Source: Bilifractor sp002394235
GTDB taxonomy: Bacteria > Bacillota > Clostridia > Lachnospirales > Lachnospiraceae
DNA: 64,000 nt
NCBI RefSeq assembly: GCF_052118845.1
Contig: NZ_JBQKGJ010000006.1
Span: forward strand, 1 to 64,000
Direction: 5' to 3'
Shown here piece by piece: positions 37,331 to 45,935 of this stretch (the stretch's first letter is position 1; each line of letters starts with the position of its first letter). The notes under the pieces are model-generated. The model made no database searches. It had not been told where the DNA came from and saw only the letters and a program-made list of their open reading frames with translations. The translations under genes and the position numbers were made by a program.

Positions 37331-38479
37331 TTACCTCTTCGCTAGCTGCAGTTTTATTAGGCGTGCCGCCTGTTCGGCCGCCGCAGCCATATTTTTTTTG
37401 GCGTTCTCAGGTTCACAGGCTTCTTCCAGGGTCGTGACACCGCGTACGATCGGGAAGAAGGCATCGATGCCGCATTCGTTGCAGGCGCATGCGTCGTCTG
37501 TGACGCTTCCGGCAAAGGCGATGACGGGTTTCCCATGTGCTTTGGCAAGATTTGCGACTCCGACCGGCACCTTGCCCATGGCAGTCTGGGCATCGAGCCT
37601 GCCTTCGCCGGTAATGATCAGATCCGCGTCCGCGAGGTATGATTCGAGACGGGTCTCCTCAAGAACAATCCGGATGCCGGACTGAAGCTCGGCGGGCAGA
37701 AAAGTGCGGAAGGCAAAGCCCATACCGCCGGCAGCTCCGGTTCCTGGAAAATCCGGATCAGCGTCCGGATGAAGGACTTTGGAAATTTCGGCATACCGGG
37801 CGAGCCAGCGATCCATATTCCGGATATCCTCCGGACGTGCTCCCTTCTGCGGGCCGAAGACGGCACTGCATCCGTTGCTGCCGCACAGCGGATTTGTGAC
37901 ATCGCAGGCGATGCGGAAGGTGCATTCTGCCAGCTCGGGGAGTACATGCTCCTCCGTTATCGCAGCAAGCTCCATGAGTCCCCGGGCGCCGCGTGAAATC
38001 TCTCTGCCATCGCTGTCCATAAGTCCGAATCCGAGGGCCTGAAGCATGCCGGCGCCGCCGTCATTCGTCGCGCTTCCTCCGATTCCGATGATAAAGCGAC
38101 GGCAGCCTTTTCGAATGGCATCCGCAATCACCTCGCCGACGCCGTATGTGGTTGCCGAAAGCGGGTTAAGTTCTTCGGCCGGGACCAGAGTGATGCCCGC
38201 GGCTCCGCTCATTTCGATCACCGCAGTCATGGAATCACGGATGATCCCATAGGAACAGTCAACCGGTTCTCCGAAGGGTCCGGTGACCGTGACATGCTCA
38301 AGGTGTCCGTTCATTCCCTTTGTCAGAGCCTCAACTGTTCCCTCTCCGCCGTCCGCAAGCGGCCGCACGGCAATTTCCGCGTCGGGATACACCCGATGAA
38401 AGCCCTCCGCAAAAGCATTTCCCGCTTCGATCGAAGTCATGCTTCCCTTGAATGAATCTATGGCGGTCACAATTTTCAT
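37331..38479 (-). CDS. glxK: Glycerate kinase
   Basis: 382 residues of the GlxK/GarK class I family, phosphorylating D-glycerate to 2-phosphoglycerate. Motifs: AIDSFKGSMTS at the N terminus, ADGGEGTVEAL, GIGGSATNDGGAGMLQALG and ITGEGRLDAQTAMGKVP. RBS AAAGGAG before the ATG. Co-directional with the permease gene (166-bp gap) and divergent from a CdaR-type activator, the standard arrangement for sugar-acid use. Confidence 0.95.
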   Translation of the reverse strand: MKIVTAIDSFKGSMTSIEAGNAFAEGFHRVYPDAEIAVRPLADGGEGTVEALTKGMNGHLEHVTVTGPFGEPVDCSYGIIRDSMTAVIEMSGAAGITLVPAEELNPLSATTYGVGEVIADAIRKGCRRFIIGIGGSATNDGGAGMLQALGFGLMDSDGREISRGARGLMELAAITEEHVLPELAECTFRIACDVTNPLCGSNGCSAVFGPQKGARPEDIRNMDRWLARYAEISKVLHPDADPDFPGTGAAGGMGFAFRTFLPAELQSGIRIVLEETRLESYLADADLIITGEGRLDAQTAMGKVPVGVANLAKAHGKPVIAFAGSVTDDACACNECGIDAFFPIVRGVTTLEEACEPENAKKNMAAAAEQAARLIKLQLAKR

Positions 38480-38607
38480 ATCAATACTCCTTTCCCCTGT
38501 TCATAAATTTCCGAAGGTAATTCGTCTGTGTTGTGTATCTGTCCCCGGACTTCTCCGATCGCCTTCGGAACCTCCGGGCTGCTGTTCCGCACTTGTTTTA
38601 TAAGCTG

Positions 38608-38652
38608 ATTATAGAAAAAAGTATCCGGGTATGCTATGTTATAGATAACATA
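38608..38652 (-). promoter_or_regulatory. glxK promoter region with 18-bp palindromic operator
   Basis: On the minus strand a TATAAT lies at 38613-38608. The perfect palindrome TATGTTAT-AG-ATAACATA (38635-38652) covers the expected -35 area. A dimeric regulator bound here would control glxK; which protein binds is unknown. Confidence 0.5.
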
Positions 38653-38711
38653 AATTTAACGACAAAATGTGATTATGTATCAGGTTTAACAGATCCGATC
38701 TTATAAACCTG

Positions 38712-38851
38712 ATCTGGCAGGCCGGATCTAACAAACGCTATCTGGCAGGCCGGATCTAACAAACGCTATCTGGCAAGCCGGATCTAACAAACGCTATCTG
38801 GCAGACCGGATCTAGCAAACGCTATCTGACAGACCCAATCTGGCAGACGTG
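38712..38851 (+). repeat. 28-bp tandem array between glxK and the CdaR gene
   Basis: Units start at 38712, 38740, 38768, 38796 and 38824, with a truncated sixth at 38838. Each full unit contains a near-palindrome ATCTGGC-AG-GCCGGAT followed by CTAACAAACGCT. The units are back to back without unique spacers, so this is not a CRISPR array. It may be a multi-site operator. Confidence 0.85.
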
Positions 38852-38895
38852 ATTTACAGACATGAAAAAAGGAAAAAGAGGAGAAAGCTGAGAAC

Positions 38896-39975
38896 ATGAA
38901 GAGTCTGATACGGCACCGTCTGGCGCAGCAGATGGTGGATACCATACATGATGTGTGCGGATACAACATTAATTTTATCAGTCCGGAGGGGAAAATCACC
39001 GCGTCGACGGATCCGGAGCGTATCGGTATGTTCCACGAAATTGGAAGAAAAGCTGCAGAGAGTGGAGAGACCATAGAGGTGGACAGCAACGAGGATTATT
39101 CGGGTACAAGAAAGGGAATCAATATTCCGATCTATTATCATAACTCTGTAATCGCGGTGATCGGCATTACAGCAGAGCCCTCCGAGGCCCGGAAGTACGC
39201 GCATCTTGCGGAAAGGATCTCGGCGCTTCTCCTGCATGAGCAGGAAATCGGAGAGATGTACCGGAGTACAGATGAGCGGCGCGCCTATCTGATCCGCTGT
39301 ATTCAAAATGAGGATTTCGAAAACCGCGCTTATTTTGACAGCTGCCTGAAGGAGTTTCATGTAGACCCGAAGGGCAGATACCGCATGCTGTGTATTGAGA
39401 TAAATACTCGTTATAATCTGGTGAACATCTCTCTTCTGGAGCAGAAGGTAAGAGCTTTTTTCAACCGGATCGGGGAAGAAGTCTACACCTATATCTACCC
39501 GAACCGGTTCGCCGGACTCATACGGTCGGAGTCGTACAAGAATTATCAGTCAGTATTCCGCCGTTTCGCATCGGATCATCATCAGATCCTTCAGATGGGG
39601 GTCGGCAGTGACAAGAGCTTTGAAAAGTGCGGCGATTCCTGGCGGGATGCAGTCATCGCCATTAGCTCAATACGCGGGACCGGGAAGGATCTCGTCGCGT
39701 TTGATGATCTGAAGCTGGAGATTCTTCTTTCAGGGATGAGTGATGCGGTGAGAGAGGAATACAGAACGAAAGTGCTGGGAGGGTTGAAGCCCTCGGAGGT
39801 TGACTTTCTGAAGACTTACTATGATTCGGACATGTCCCTGAAGGCGGCAGCGGAGAAGCTTTTCCTGCACGTCAACACCGTTCAGCAGAGGCTGAACCGG
39901 ATTGCCGGGAAGACCGGAATGAACCCCAGGAATTTCCGGGATGCGGTTTTGTTCTGGCTGGCGATGCATGTCTGA
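38896..39975 (+). CDS. CdaR-type sugar-diacid/glycerate utilisation activator
   Basis: 359 residues: an N-terminal putative sugar-diacid recognition domain (residues 1-135, IRHRLAQQMVDTIHDVCGYNINFI), a middle GGDEF-like region and a C-terminal PucR/CdaR helix-turn-helix (LKAAAEKLFLHVNTVQQRLNRI). Family members activate glycerate/galactarate genes when bound to the acid. GAGGAG lies upstream of the ATG. Divergent from glxK and probably its activator. Its last five codons are contained in a 61-bp tandem repeat that continues past the stop. Confidence 0.9.
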   Translation: MKSLIRHRLAQQMVDTIHDVCGYNINFISPEGKITASTDPERIGMFHEIGRKAAESGETIEVDSNEDYSGTRKGINIPIYYHNSVIAVIGITAEPSEARKYAHLAERISALLLHEQEIGEMYRSTDERRAYLIRCIQNEDFENRAYFDSCLKEFHVDPKGRYRMLCIEINTRYNLVNISLLEQKVRAFFNRIGEEVYTYIYPNRFAGLIRSESYKNYQSVFRRFASDHHQILQMGVGSDKSFEKCGDSWRDAVIAISSIRGTGKDLVAFDDLKLEILLSGMSDAVREEYRTKVLGGLKPSEVDFLKTYYDSDMSLKAAAEKLFLHVNTVQQRLNRIAGKTGMNPRNFRDAVLFWLAMHV

Positions 39976-40160
39976 AGCAGGCGAATGGGCGGCTATGAAT
40001 ACAGATTCTGTTCTGGCGCTGGCGATGCATGTCTGAAGCAGGCGAATGGGCGGCTATGAATACAGATTCTGTTCTGGCGCTGGCGATGCATGTCTGAGGC
40101 AGGCGAACGGCCGGTCCTATATACGGATTCTGTTCTGGCTGGCGATGCATGTCTGAAAGA
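39960..40160 (+). repeat. 61-bp tandem repeat made from the 3' end of the CdaR gene
   Basis: The string GGCGATGCATGTCTGA (gene end plus stop) recurs at 39960, 40021, 40082 and 40141, giving periods of 61, 61 and 59 bp. The first copy is the true gene end; the others lie in the gap before the convergent LysR gene, the last being partial. Each copy repeats the stop codon, so protein length is unaffected. Confidence 0.92.
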
Positions 40161-40197
40161 GGCAGATACCGGTGATGATGAATGCGAATACGAACAC

Positions 40198-41058
40198 TCA
40201 GGAAGCGGAACTGCCTGTGGGCTCGGAGGACGCCGGGGTCTTTAACGTTGCGGCGTAGATGGCCCAGGGGATGGAGTCTTTGATCTCGATGCACCGGATA
40301 TTCTCCTGCCGGATTTCGGAGGCATGAAGGTTTACATCGATGCCGATGCCGTGCTGTCTGGATACGAACAGATAAATTAGTGAGCTCTCCATTGTACGGA
40401 TGGAGATCTGCGGCACAAAGCCGAGCTCCTGACATTTGGTGACGATGGAGTGAAAAATACTGAATTTTTCGTTGAGTGTAATCAACTTCTCTTCCTGCAG
40501 ATCCACGAATGACAGTACATCTCTATCATACAGCGGATGCCCCTGTGGAACGACGGCACAGAGTCTCGTCTCGAAGATTTTCTGCTCATGCACCATGGGG
40601 GAGCGAAAATGATCGACTACATAGGCGGTGTCGATTTTGCCGCCCAGGAGCAGATCTTTGATGTTCTGATTGAAATCCTCTGTCCATTCCACGCTCTCTG
40701 ATCCGATCAGCTTCTGATTCAGAGTCCGCAGCGCGGGGACGGATTGAAGAGCGCGGATGACGCCGCAGGCAAAACCGACCCGGAGAGAGCGGCGGGAGAA
40801 ATCCATTCGCTTCATCTCCATTTCAAGATCCTGCAGCCGGTACAGAAGCTCCCGGCTGTGCTTGTACAGGTAGTCTCCGCTCTTGGTGGGAATGAGCCCT
40901 GCCGATGACCGGCGAAAGAGAACCACGCCGAGCTCATCCTCCAGACGGTTCAGATTTTTTCCCATACCCTGCGGGGAAATATAAAAACGTTCGGAAGCCT
41001 TGTTCAAACTTCCGGTTTCATAGCAGGCACAGAAATAACGAAGCGTTTTTGTATCCAT
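40198..41058 (-). CDS. LysR-family transcriptional regulator
   Basis: 286 residues: N-terminal winged helix (MDTKTLRYFCACYETGSLNKASERFYISPQGMGKNL, residues 1-36) and a C-terminal periplasmic-binding-like effector domain. Divergent from a flavin/iron-sulfur oxidoreductase gene, the usual geometry for a LysR protein controlling its neighbour. GAAGGAGG lies 12 nt before the ATG, a longer spacing than elsewhere in the window. The initiation region is repeated twice more upstream. Confidence 0.92.
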   Translation of the reverse strand: MDTKTLRYFCACYETGSLNKASERFYISPQGMGKNLNRLEDELGVVLFRRSSAGLIPTKSGDYLYKHSRELLYRLQDLEMEMKRMDFSRRSLRVGFACGVIRALQSVPALRTLNQKLIGSESVEWTEDFNQNIKDLLLGGKIDTAYVVDHFRSPMVHEQKIFETRLCAVVPQGHPLYDRDVLSFVDLQEEKLITLNEKFSIFHSIVTKCQELGFVPQISIRTMESSLIYLFVSRQHGIGIDVNLHASEIRQENIRCIEIKDSIPWAIYAATLKTPASSEPTGSSAS

Positions 41059-41159
41059 TCCCTGAGTATGCCTCCTTCTTACATGATGTCCATTCCCTGA
41101 GCATGTTTCCTTCTTTCATGATGCCCATTTCCTGGGTGCGTCTCATTCTTGTATGACGG
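41055..41159 (-). repeat. Three-copy 35-bp repeat of the lysR initiation region
   Basis: Period 35 bp, starting at 41055, 41090 and 41125. On the minus strand every unit contains a purine-rich Shine-Dalgarno-like stretch, a CAGG(G/A)AATG start and, in the two upstream units, CATCATG. The upstream copies create decoy starts: the second would encode only Met-Asp-Ile-Met. All lie in the predicted lysR leader. Confidence 0.85.
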
Positions 41160-41197
41160 GATCTGTCTTTCTGCATTATACCCCAGATAAGGATGAG

Positions 41198-41227
41198 TTT
41201 ATACTTTTTCAGACAAAAACCATACAA
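41198..41227 (-). promoter_or_regulatory. Predicted lysR promoter
   Basis: On the minus strand TTGTAT (41227-41222), 18-nt spacer, TATAAA (41203-41198). The leader would be about 130 nt and include all three 35-bp repeats. The rest of the 41059-41371 gap is AT-rich and holds the RBS of the divergent gene. Confidence 0.45.
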
Positions 41228-41371
41228 TCATTATGAAGGGATGAAAAAAATAGTTTCTACTCGTATGAGTCTGGTTGATGGCGGAAGCCGGTAAGACGAT
41301 GTAAGATTAATTTAGTTAATTTGTTAACGATATCGCGCCATCAATCTGAAATGAGTGTACAGGAGGATGTT

Positions 41372-43330
41372 ATGAGAACCAGAAAATACCCGAATCTCTG
41401 CAAACCAATCACGATCGGCAGAACTACCTTTCGCAACCGTATGTTTTCCGCACCTATGGGTGGAACGGATATCACGAATGACGGCTGCATCGGACCAAAA
41501 TCCACGGCTTTTTATGAGCTGCGTTCCAAGGGAGGTGCAGCGGCGGTCACGGTAAGTGAGTGCATGGTTCACCCACAGACGGACGGATCGCACGCCTATC
41601 ATCTCGATGAGTCTATTCTGAACTCCCTGGCCTGCGCAACCTATACGGCGGATGCAATCCGCAGGCATGGCGGGATTCCGAGTCTGGAACTGTCGCACTC
41701 CGGTATGTTTGCCGGCACCTACATGACAGACAAGAAGAAGCAGCACGATCTGCATCAGTGGGGACCCTCCGATACCGTTCGCGGAGACGGCGTGCAGGTG
41801 AAGGCTCTGACAAAAGAAATGATTGAAGATATTGTGGCGGCGTACGGGCATGTAGCAGGACTGGCAAAGCGTGCGGGTTTTGAAATGATCATGATTCACG
41901 GCGGGCACGGCTGGCTGATCAATCAGTTTCTGTCTCCCCTGTTCAATCATCGGACAGATGAATATGGCGGGTCACTGGAAAACCGCACCCGGTTTGCTGT
42001 GGAGGTTCTTCAGTCGGTGAGAGAGGCGGTAGGTCCGTTCTTCCCTGTTGAATTTCGAATGAGCGGCGCTGAGTTCACGGAGGGCGGATATGGCCTCGAT
42101 GAAGGTGTCCGTATTGCACAGGCGATCGAGCCCTATGCGGATATCATACACGTGTCGGCCGGCACCTATCAGAAGACGTTCGGCATCACGCATCCGTCAA
42201 TGTTCGAGGACCACGGACGCAACGTGTATCTGGCGGCAGAGATCCGGAAGCATGTGCATAAGCCGGTAGCTACGATCGGAGGCCTGAACGACCCGGCGCA
42301 AATGGAGGAGATCATTGCTTCGGGAAAAGCGGATATCGTGTATATGGGACGCGCCCTTCTGGCCGATCCCTTCCTTCCGAGAAAAATCAACGAGGGCAGA
42401 GAGGATGAGATCGTGCGGTGTCTGCGCTGCTTTACGTGTATGGCGGAGCGCGCGGCCACATCTACCAGACGCTGTACGGTCAACCCGCTGATCGGAAGAG
42501 AACTGGAAGGGGATGAGATCCAGCCCGCACCGGTAAAGAAAAAGGTTCTTGTGGCAGGCGGCGGCCCGGGCGGTCTGTATGCGGCTTATACCGCTGCAAG
42601 ACGGGGGCATCAGGTGGTGCTCTGCGAGAAGGAAAAAGAAGTCGGTGGCATTCTGAAATCCGAACAGGCGCTTTCCTTCAAGTATGAGATGTATCAGCTC
42701 TCCGGAACATACCGGCTGCTCTGCGAGAAGGCGGGTGTTGAGATTCGTACCGGTGTCGAGGTGACACCGGAATATGTCGACAGCGAGGCACCGGACGCGC
42801 TGATCATTGCGGTCGGCTCCACACCTCTCGTACCTCCGATTCCGGGGCTGCGCGGGGAAAATGGAGCAAACGTCATTGTGGTCAACAACTATTATCTGGA
42901 AAAAGAGCGCTGCACGGATCATGTCGTCGTATTCGGCGGCGGACTCGCGGGCTGTGAATGTGCCGTTCATCTCGGACAGGAGGGAAAGCATGTCGAGATC
43001 GTTGAGATGCGGGATATGCTCGCGCCGGACGCAAACGTCCGCCACCGTCCTCTGCTGATGGCACAGATTGATAAATATTGTACGGTCCATACCGGTTACA
43101 AGGGACTCGAGGTTACAAAAGAGGGAATTCTATGCGAGACAAAGGACGGAGAGAAGGTTCTGGTTCCCGGTGACACCGTGATCTGCGCGCTCGGCCAGAG
43201 ATCCCGGACTGACGTTGTGGAGTCCCTGATGGATACCGCTCCCTTCGTCCGTGTAATCGGCGATGCGTCCAGAGTATCTACCATTACAAACGCGGTGTAC
43301 TGGGGATATCATGCGGCACTCGACATCTGA
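41372..43330 (+). CDS. Old-Yellow-Enzyme-type NADH:flavin oxidoreductase (2,4-dienoyl-CoA reductase-like)
   Basis: 652 residues. N-terminal FMN TIM barrel (residues 1-370, HGGHGWLINQFLSP), an iron-sulfur cluster site CLRCFTC followed by a fourth cysteine in RRCTVNP, then FAD/NAD(P)-binding domains (VAGGGPGGLYAA, VVFGGGLAGCECA). The family reduces enoyl/enoate double bonds in anaerobes (dienoyl-CoA, cinnamate, bile-acid intermediates). AGGAGG at 41361-41366 fixes the start. No other bile-acid or CoA-ligase genes are nearby, so the substrate is open. Probably regulated by the divergent LysR protein. Confidence 0.9.
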   Translation: MRTRKYPNLCKPITIGRTTFRNRMFSAPMGGTDITNDGCIGPKSTAFYELRSKGGAAAVTVSECMVHPQTDGSHAYHLDESILNSLACATYTADAIRRHGGIPSLELSHSGMFAGTYMTDKKKQHDLHQWGPSDTVRGDGVQVKALTKEMIEDIVAAYGHVAGLAKRAGFEMIMIHGGHGWLINQFLSPLFNHRTDEYGGSLENRTRFAVEVLQSVREAVGPFFPVEFRMSGAEFTEGGYGLDEGVRIAQAIEPYADIIHVSAGTYQKTFGITHPSMFEDHGRNVYLAAEIRKHVHKPVATIGGLNDPAQMEEIIASGKADIVYMGRALLADPFLPRKINEGREDEIVRCLRCFTCMAERAATSTRRCTVNPLIGRELEGDEIQPAPVKKKVLVAGGGPGGLYAAYTAARRGHQVVLCEKEKEVGGILKSEQALSFKYEMYQLSGTYRLLCEKAGVEIRTGVEVTPEYVDSEAPDALIIAVGSTPLVPPIPGLRGENGANVIVVNNYYLEKERCTDHVVVFGGGLAGCECAVHLGQEGKHVEIVEMRDMLAPDANVRHRPLLMAQIDKYCTVHTGYKGLEVTKEGILCETKDGEKVLVPGDTVICALGQRSRTDVVESLMDTAPFVRVIGDASRVSTITNAVYWGYHAALDI

Positions 43331-43382
43331 CGCAGGATAGCCGGAAAAGAAACAGGTATAGAAACAGGCAAAAAAACAGATT

Positions 43383-44168
43383 TTGCGGCAAAACACCACT
43401 TCCGAAGAAAACGCCGCCGCTGTCAGGCAGTTTCGCCGTGCCACCCAGGTATTGCGTGAGGAAAACGTCTATCCCCAGGACGATGTGTCGGAGTTTATCC
43501 GGGATGCAGAGGTTTCCGGCGTCCGTGTGGAAATAAACGGCGAGCTTCCGACGGAGGCGAAGCTGCTCAAAGTCCTTCTTGCGGTCATGCGGGAAACCTG
43601 TATCAACGCCGTCCGTCATGCGGATGCAACGGCTATGTACGTGGTATCGGAGCAGACAGAAGCCGCCGCCGAGCTGAGAGAGCAGTTCCCGGAGCTCAAA
43701 ATCATTATCGTCACCTCCATGCCGGAGGAGAGCTTTATCAAGCGGGCAAAAGAGGTTGGAGCGGACAGCTTCTGGAACAAGGAAGTAAGCCCCGAGGAGC
43801 TGATCACCGTGATGGACGCCACCATGCAGGGCAAGCATATGTGGCCGGGCGAAACGCCCATTGTCAAGCTGGGCGTTACCACCAACACTGATTTTACGGA
43901 AACGGAGATCAAGGTTCTGCGTATGGTTTGTGAGGGGCTGGAATACAGCGAGATTGCCGAGGAGCTGCACTATACCAAAGATAATGTGAAGTATCACATC
44001 CGCAATATTCTGCAAAAGACAGGCTATGCAAACAAAACCCAGCTTGCCATTGCCGTGACAGGCAAACGCTTCATCATTCCCAAGCTCTTCGATGAGCAGG
44101 ACGGTTCAGAGGAAAACCCCCATCGTTTTATAATTTCATTTGACTGTACAACCCGGTTTCAGATTTGA
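43383..44168 (+). CDS. Chimeric remnant: sensor-kinase piece fused in frame to a LuxR-type response regulator
   Basis: 261 codons. Residues up to about 88 look like the end of the dimerisation region and the N box of a NarL-type kinase (LLAVMRETCINAVRHADAT). From about residue 90 the sequence abruptly becomes the second half of a receiver domain (LREQFPELKIIIVTSMPEE, GADSFWNKEV) followed by a LuxR helix-turn-helix (FTETEIKVLRMVCEGLEYSEIAEELHY). The kinase ATP site and the receiver's phospho-acceptor half are missing. The TTG start at 43383 has no RBS. Best explained as a deletion joining two adjacent genes; probably non-functional as a two-component protein, although the DNA-binding domain is intact. 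Confidence 0.7.
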   Translation: MRQNTTSEENAAAVRQFRRATQVLREENVYPQDDVSEFIRDAEVSGVRVEINGELPTEAKLLKVLLAVMRETCINAVRHADATAMYVVSEQTEAAAELREQFPELKIIIVTSMPEESFIKRAKEVGADSFWNKEVSPEELITVMDATMQGKHMWPGETPIVKLGVTTNTDFTETEIKVLRMVCEGLEYSEIAEELHYTKDNVKYHIRNILQKTGYANKTQLAIAVTGKRFIIPKLFDEQDGSEENPHRFIISFDCTTRFQI

Positions 44169-44185
44169 AACCGGGTCTTTTTTTT
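44151..44185 (+). terminator. Terminator after the kinase/regulator chimera
   Basis: Perfect 10-bp stem ACCCGGTTTC / GAAACCGGGT, 6-nt loop, followed by C and a run of T. The chimera's frame reads into the left arm, so the last residues of that product are probably not native. Confidence 0.9.
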
Positions 44186-44203
44186 GAAAAAGATGCAAAA
44201 GTT

Positions 44204-44217
44204 TACCCACATGGGTA
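44204..44217. promoter_or_regulatory. 14-bp palindrome upstream of the lipoprotein gene
   Basis: TACCCA-CA-TGGGTA. LuxR/NarL-type regulators bind inverted heptamers of this kind, and a LuxR-type domain is encoded just upstream, so it could be an operator for that regulator. Suggestive only. Confidence 0.35.
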
Positions 44218-44329
44218 GGGATAATAAAAAACCGGTTCGGCATAATATAGGTGAACATAGGGTTACTGCGCCTTTTTATGCACCGGAAGCTTTGACCGGA
44301 CGCAAAAAGAAATCCGGGAGGTGATGCAA

Positions 44330-45472
44330 ATGCGGAGAGTTGTTGTTGATATGCAAAATGCTTTGCTTGCGCTGTGTCTGCTGCTGAGCCTGACCGCCTG
44401 CGGGGCACAGTCCTCCGGAAAGATCCCCGGGGGCACAAGCGATCCGAAAATGGAAACGAAGCTGCCGGAAAACGACCCCGGCGGCAAGGGTGATTTGAGC
44501 GGGAAAGACGATCCGGATGGTGACACCGTGACCGATGAAGCGGCGCGGGCGGCGCTGGACCTGCTGCGCCAATGCATGGCGGACAGTCCCAAGGCTGCCG
44601 CCGTGGCGTACCTCGGCTATCGGGACGCGGCGGAGCAGGACGGCGACCTCACCGACTGGCTGTGGACCAACGCGCCGGGGCTGATGGAGAAAATGGCATT
44701 TCTGCAGTCCATCCCCGCTGACCGTGTGCTGAACGGCAGCTACGGCGACCTCTATTGCGTCGCGCCCCGGGACGAACACACCTCGCTGGCGGTGAATCAC
44801 GTCACCTGGCGCTCCAATGGCCGCGGCATGTGGCCTGTGGCGGACGAGGTACTCTACCGCAGCGAGTACGCCGAGCCCCTGCTGCTCTTCGTCCGCTGGG
44901 AGGAATTTGAGGACGAGCCGGACGTGGAGATCGTCATCGTGCCGGATGGCGGCGTTGAGGTGAGCTGGTGTCCCACAAGGAACTTGGAGGACGGCGGCTA
45001 TATCGAACTCCCCACCGGCGTGGACTACGAACCCCTGCTGCTGGATTTCAGCCGCTTCGGCGACGTCACAGGTCTTGACTATCCCGAGGATTGGGAGCCG
45101 GCGGGCGACGACTGGTGGCTGCCGCCTACGGATATGGGCCTGGCAGACACCACCTGGGTCTGTGATGACTGGCTGATGAGCCTGCACTACGGCGACTGCG
45201 ACCCTGACTATGCCGGGATCGCCGAGCTCTACCACAGCTTTGAAGACAATACAGAGCTGACACGGGTCTTTTCCGGCGTGTGGCGCATGGAGGATGACTG
45301 TCTGCGGCTGGATCTCTCCGCCGGCGTCGGCAGCTCCCTCAGCGGCAGTTTCCCGATCCTCATCTCCCCCTCCGGCGAGGAGATGCATTTCCAGCGTTCG
45401 CGCAGCGGCGAAGGGGTCCCCTTCCTGCCGGACGATATGGACTCCATTGATCTGACACGGAGCTATGGCTGA
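44330..45472 (+). CDS. Putative lipoprotein of unknown function
   Basis: 380 residues. The N terminus has basic residues, a hydrophobic core and a lipobox LTAC (Cys near residue 26), so it should be lipid-anchored outside the membrane. A Gly/Asp/Pro-rich linker follows, then a helix and a beta-rich, acidic, Trp-rich domain without recognised motif. Start at 44330 is preferred because GGGAGG is 8-9 nt upstream; ATG 44324 is too close. Codon choice is visibly richer in G/C at third positions than in the flanking sugar genes, consistent with transfer. Confidence 0.75.
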   Translation: MRRVVVDMQNALLALCLLLSLTACGAQSSGKIPGGTSDPKMETKLPENDPGGKGDLSGKDDPDGDTVTDEAARAALDLLRQCMADSPKAAAVAYLGYRDAAEQDGDLTDWLWTNAPGLMEKMAFLQSIPADRVLNGSYGDLYCVAPRDEHTSLAVNHVTWRSNGRGMWPVADEVLYRSEYAEPLLLFVRWEEFEDEPDVEIVIVPDGGVEVSWCPTRNLEDGGYIELPTGVDYEPLLLDFSRFGDVTGLDYPEDWEPAGDDWWLPPTDMGLADTTWVCDDWLMSLHYGDCDPDYAGIAELYHSFEDNTELTRVFSGVWRMEDDCLRLDLSAGVGSSLSGSFPILISPSGEEMHFQRSRSGEGVPFLPDDMDSIDLTRSYG

Positions 45473-45524
45473 GTCCCCTTTCATTTTTCCAAACACTCGC
45501 AGTTCTCCCTGCATCTATTCTATC

Positions 45525-45918
45525 GAGAGACGCTGAAACAAAAAATGCTCGTATCGCAGTCATAGCTTACAAGGGCGCCGGCAGCGATGAGCTGCTTGAC
45601 TACAGCGTAGGGACGATCATTCTGAAAAAAGTCGTCAACACGGAGGATACAACCACGATTACTGTCGACGCCTACGGAAGCGAGACATATCTCCCCGAAA
45701 GCAAAAAACCATTCACGAAAAAAATCAAGCGGACGCTCACTCTGCAAAGAGCGAGACACCCCGAAAAAAGAAAAACGGACGGGGAACTCTTCACCGAAAA
45801 GGACTGCCCGTCCTGCGGAGCGAATTTCATACCTGATGAGAATCACTGCTGCTCGTTCTGCGGATACAGTCTCAAGGCAGATAACGCCAAATGGGTCGTT
45901 TTGACGATCGGCAAATGA
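45525..45918 (+). pseudogene. Start-less zinc-ribbon gene fragment
   Basis: An open frame ending at TGA 45916-45918 reads ARIAVIAYKGAGSDELLDYS and continues to a C-terminal double-Cys zinc ribbon (CPSCGANFIPDENHCCSFCGY). There is no start codon with an RBS; the 5' part seems to have been lost. It abuts the next zinc-ribbon gene and may be a remnant of the same locus. Confidence 0.6.
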
Positions 45919-45935
45919 CAAGGAGGATCCTTGTA

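Noticed and set aside
38712..38851. CRISPR-like array of 28-bp units
   Set aside because: Units are directly adjacent with no unique spacers, and no cas genes are in the window; it is a simple tandem repeat.
41372..43330. Bile-acid 7-dehydroxylation (bai) locus
   Set aside because: The enzyme resembles that family, but no CoA ligase, dehydratase, transporter or other bai gene is adjacent.
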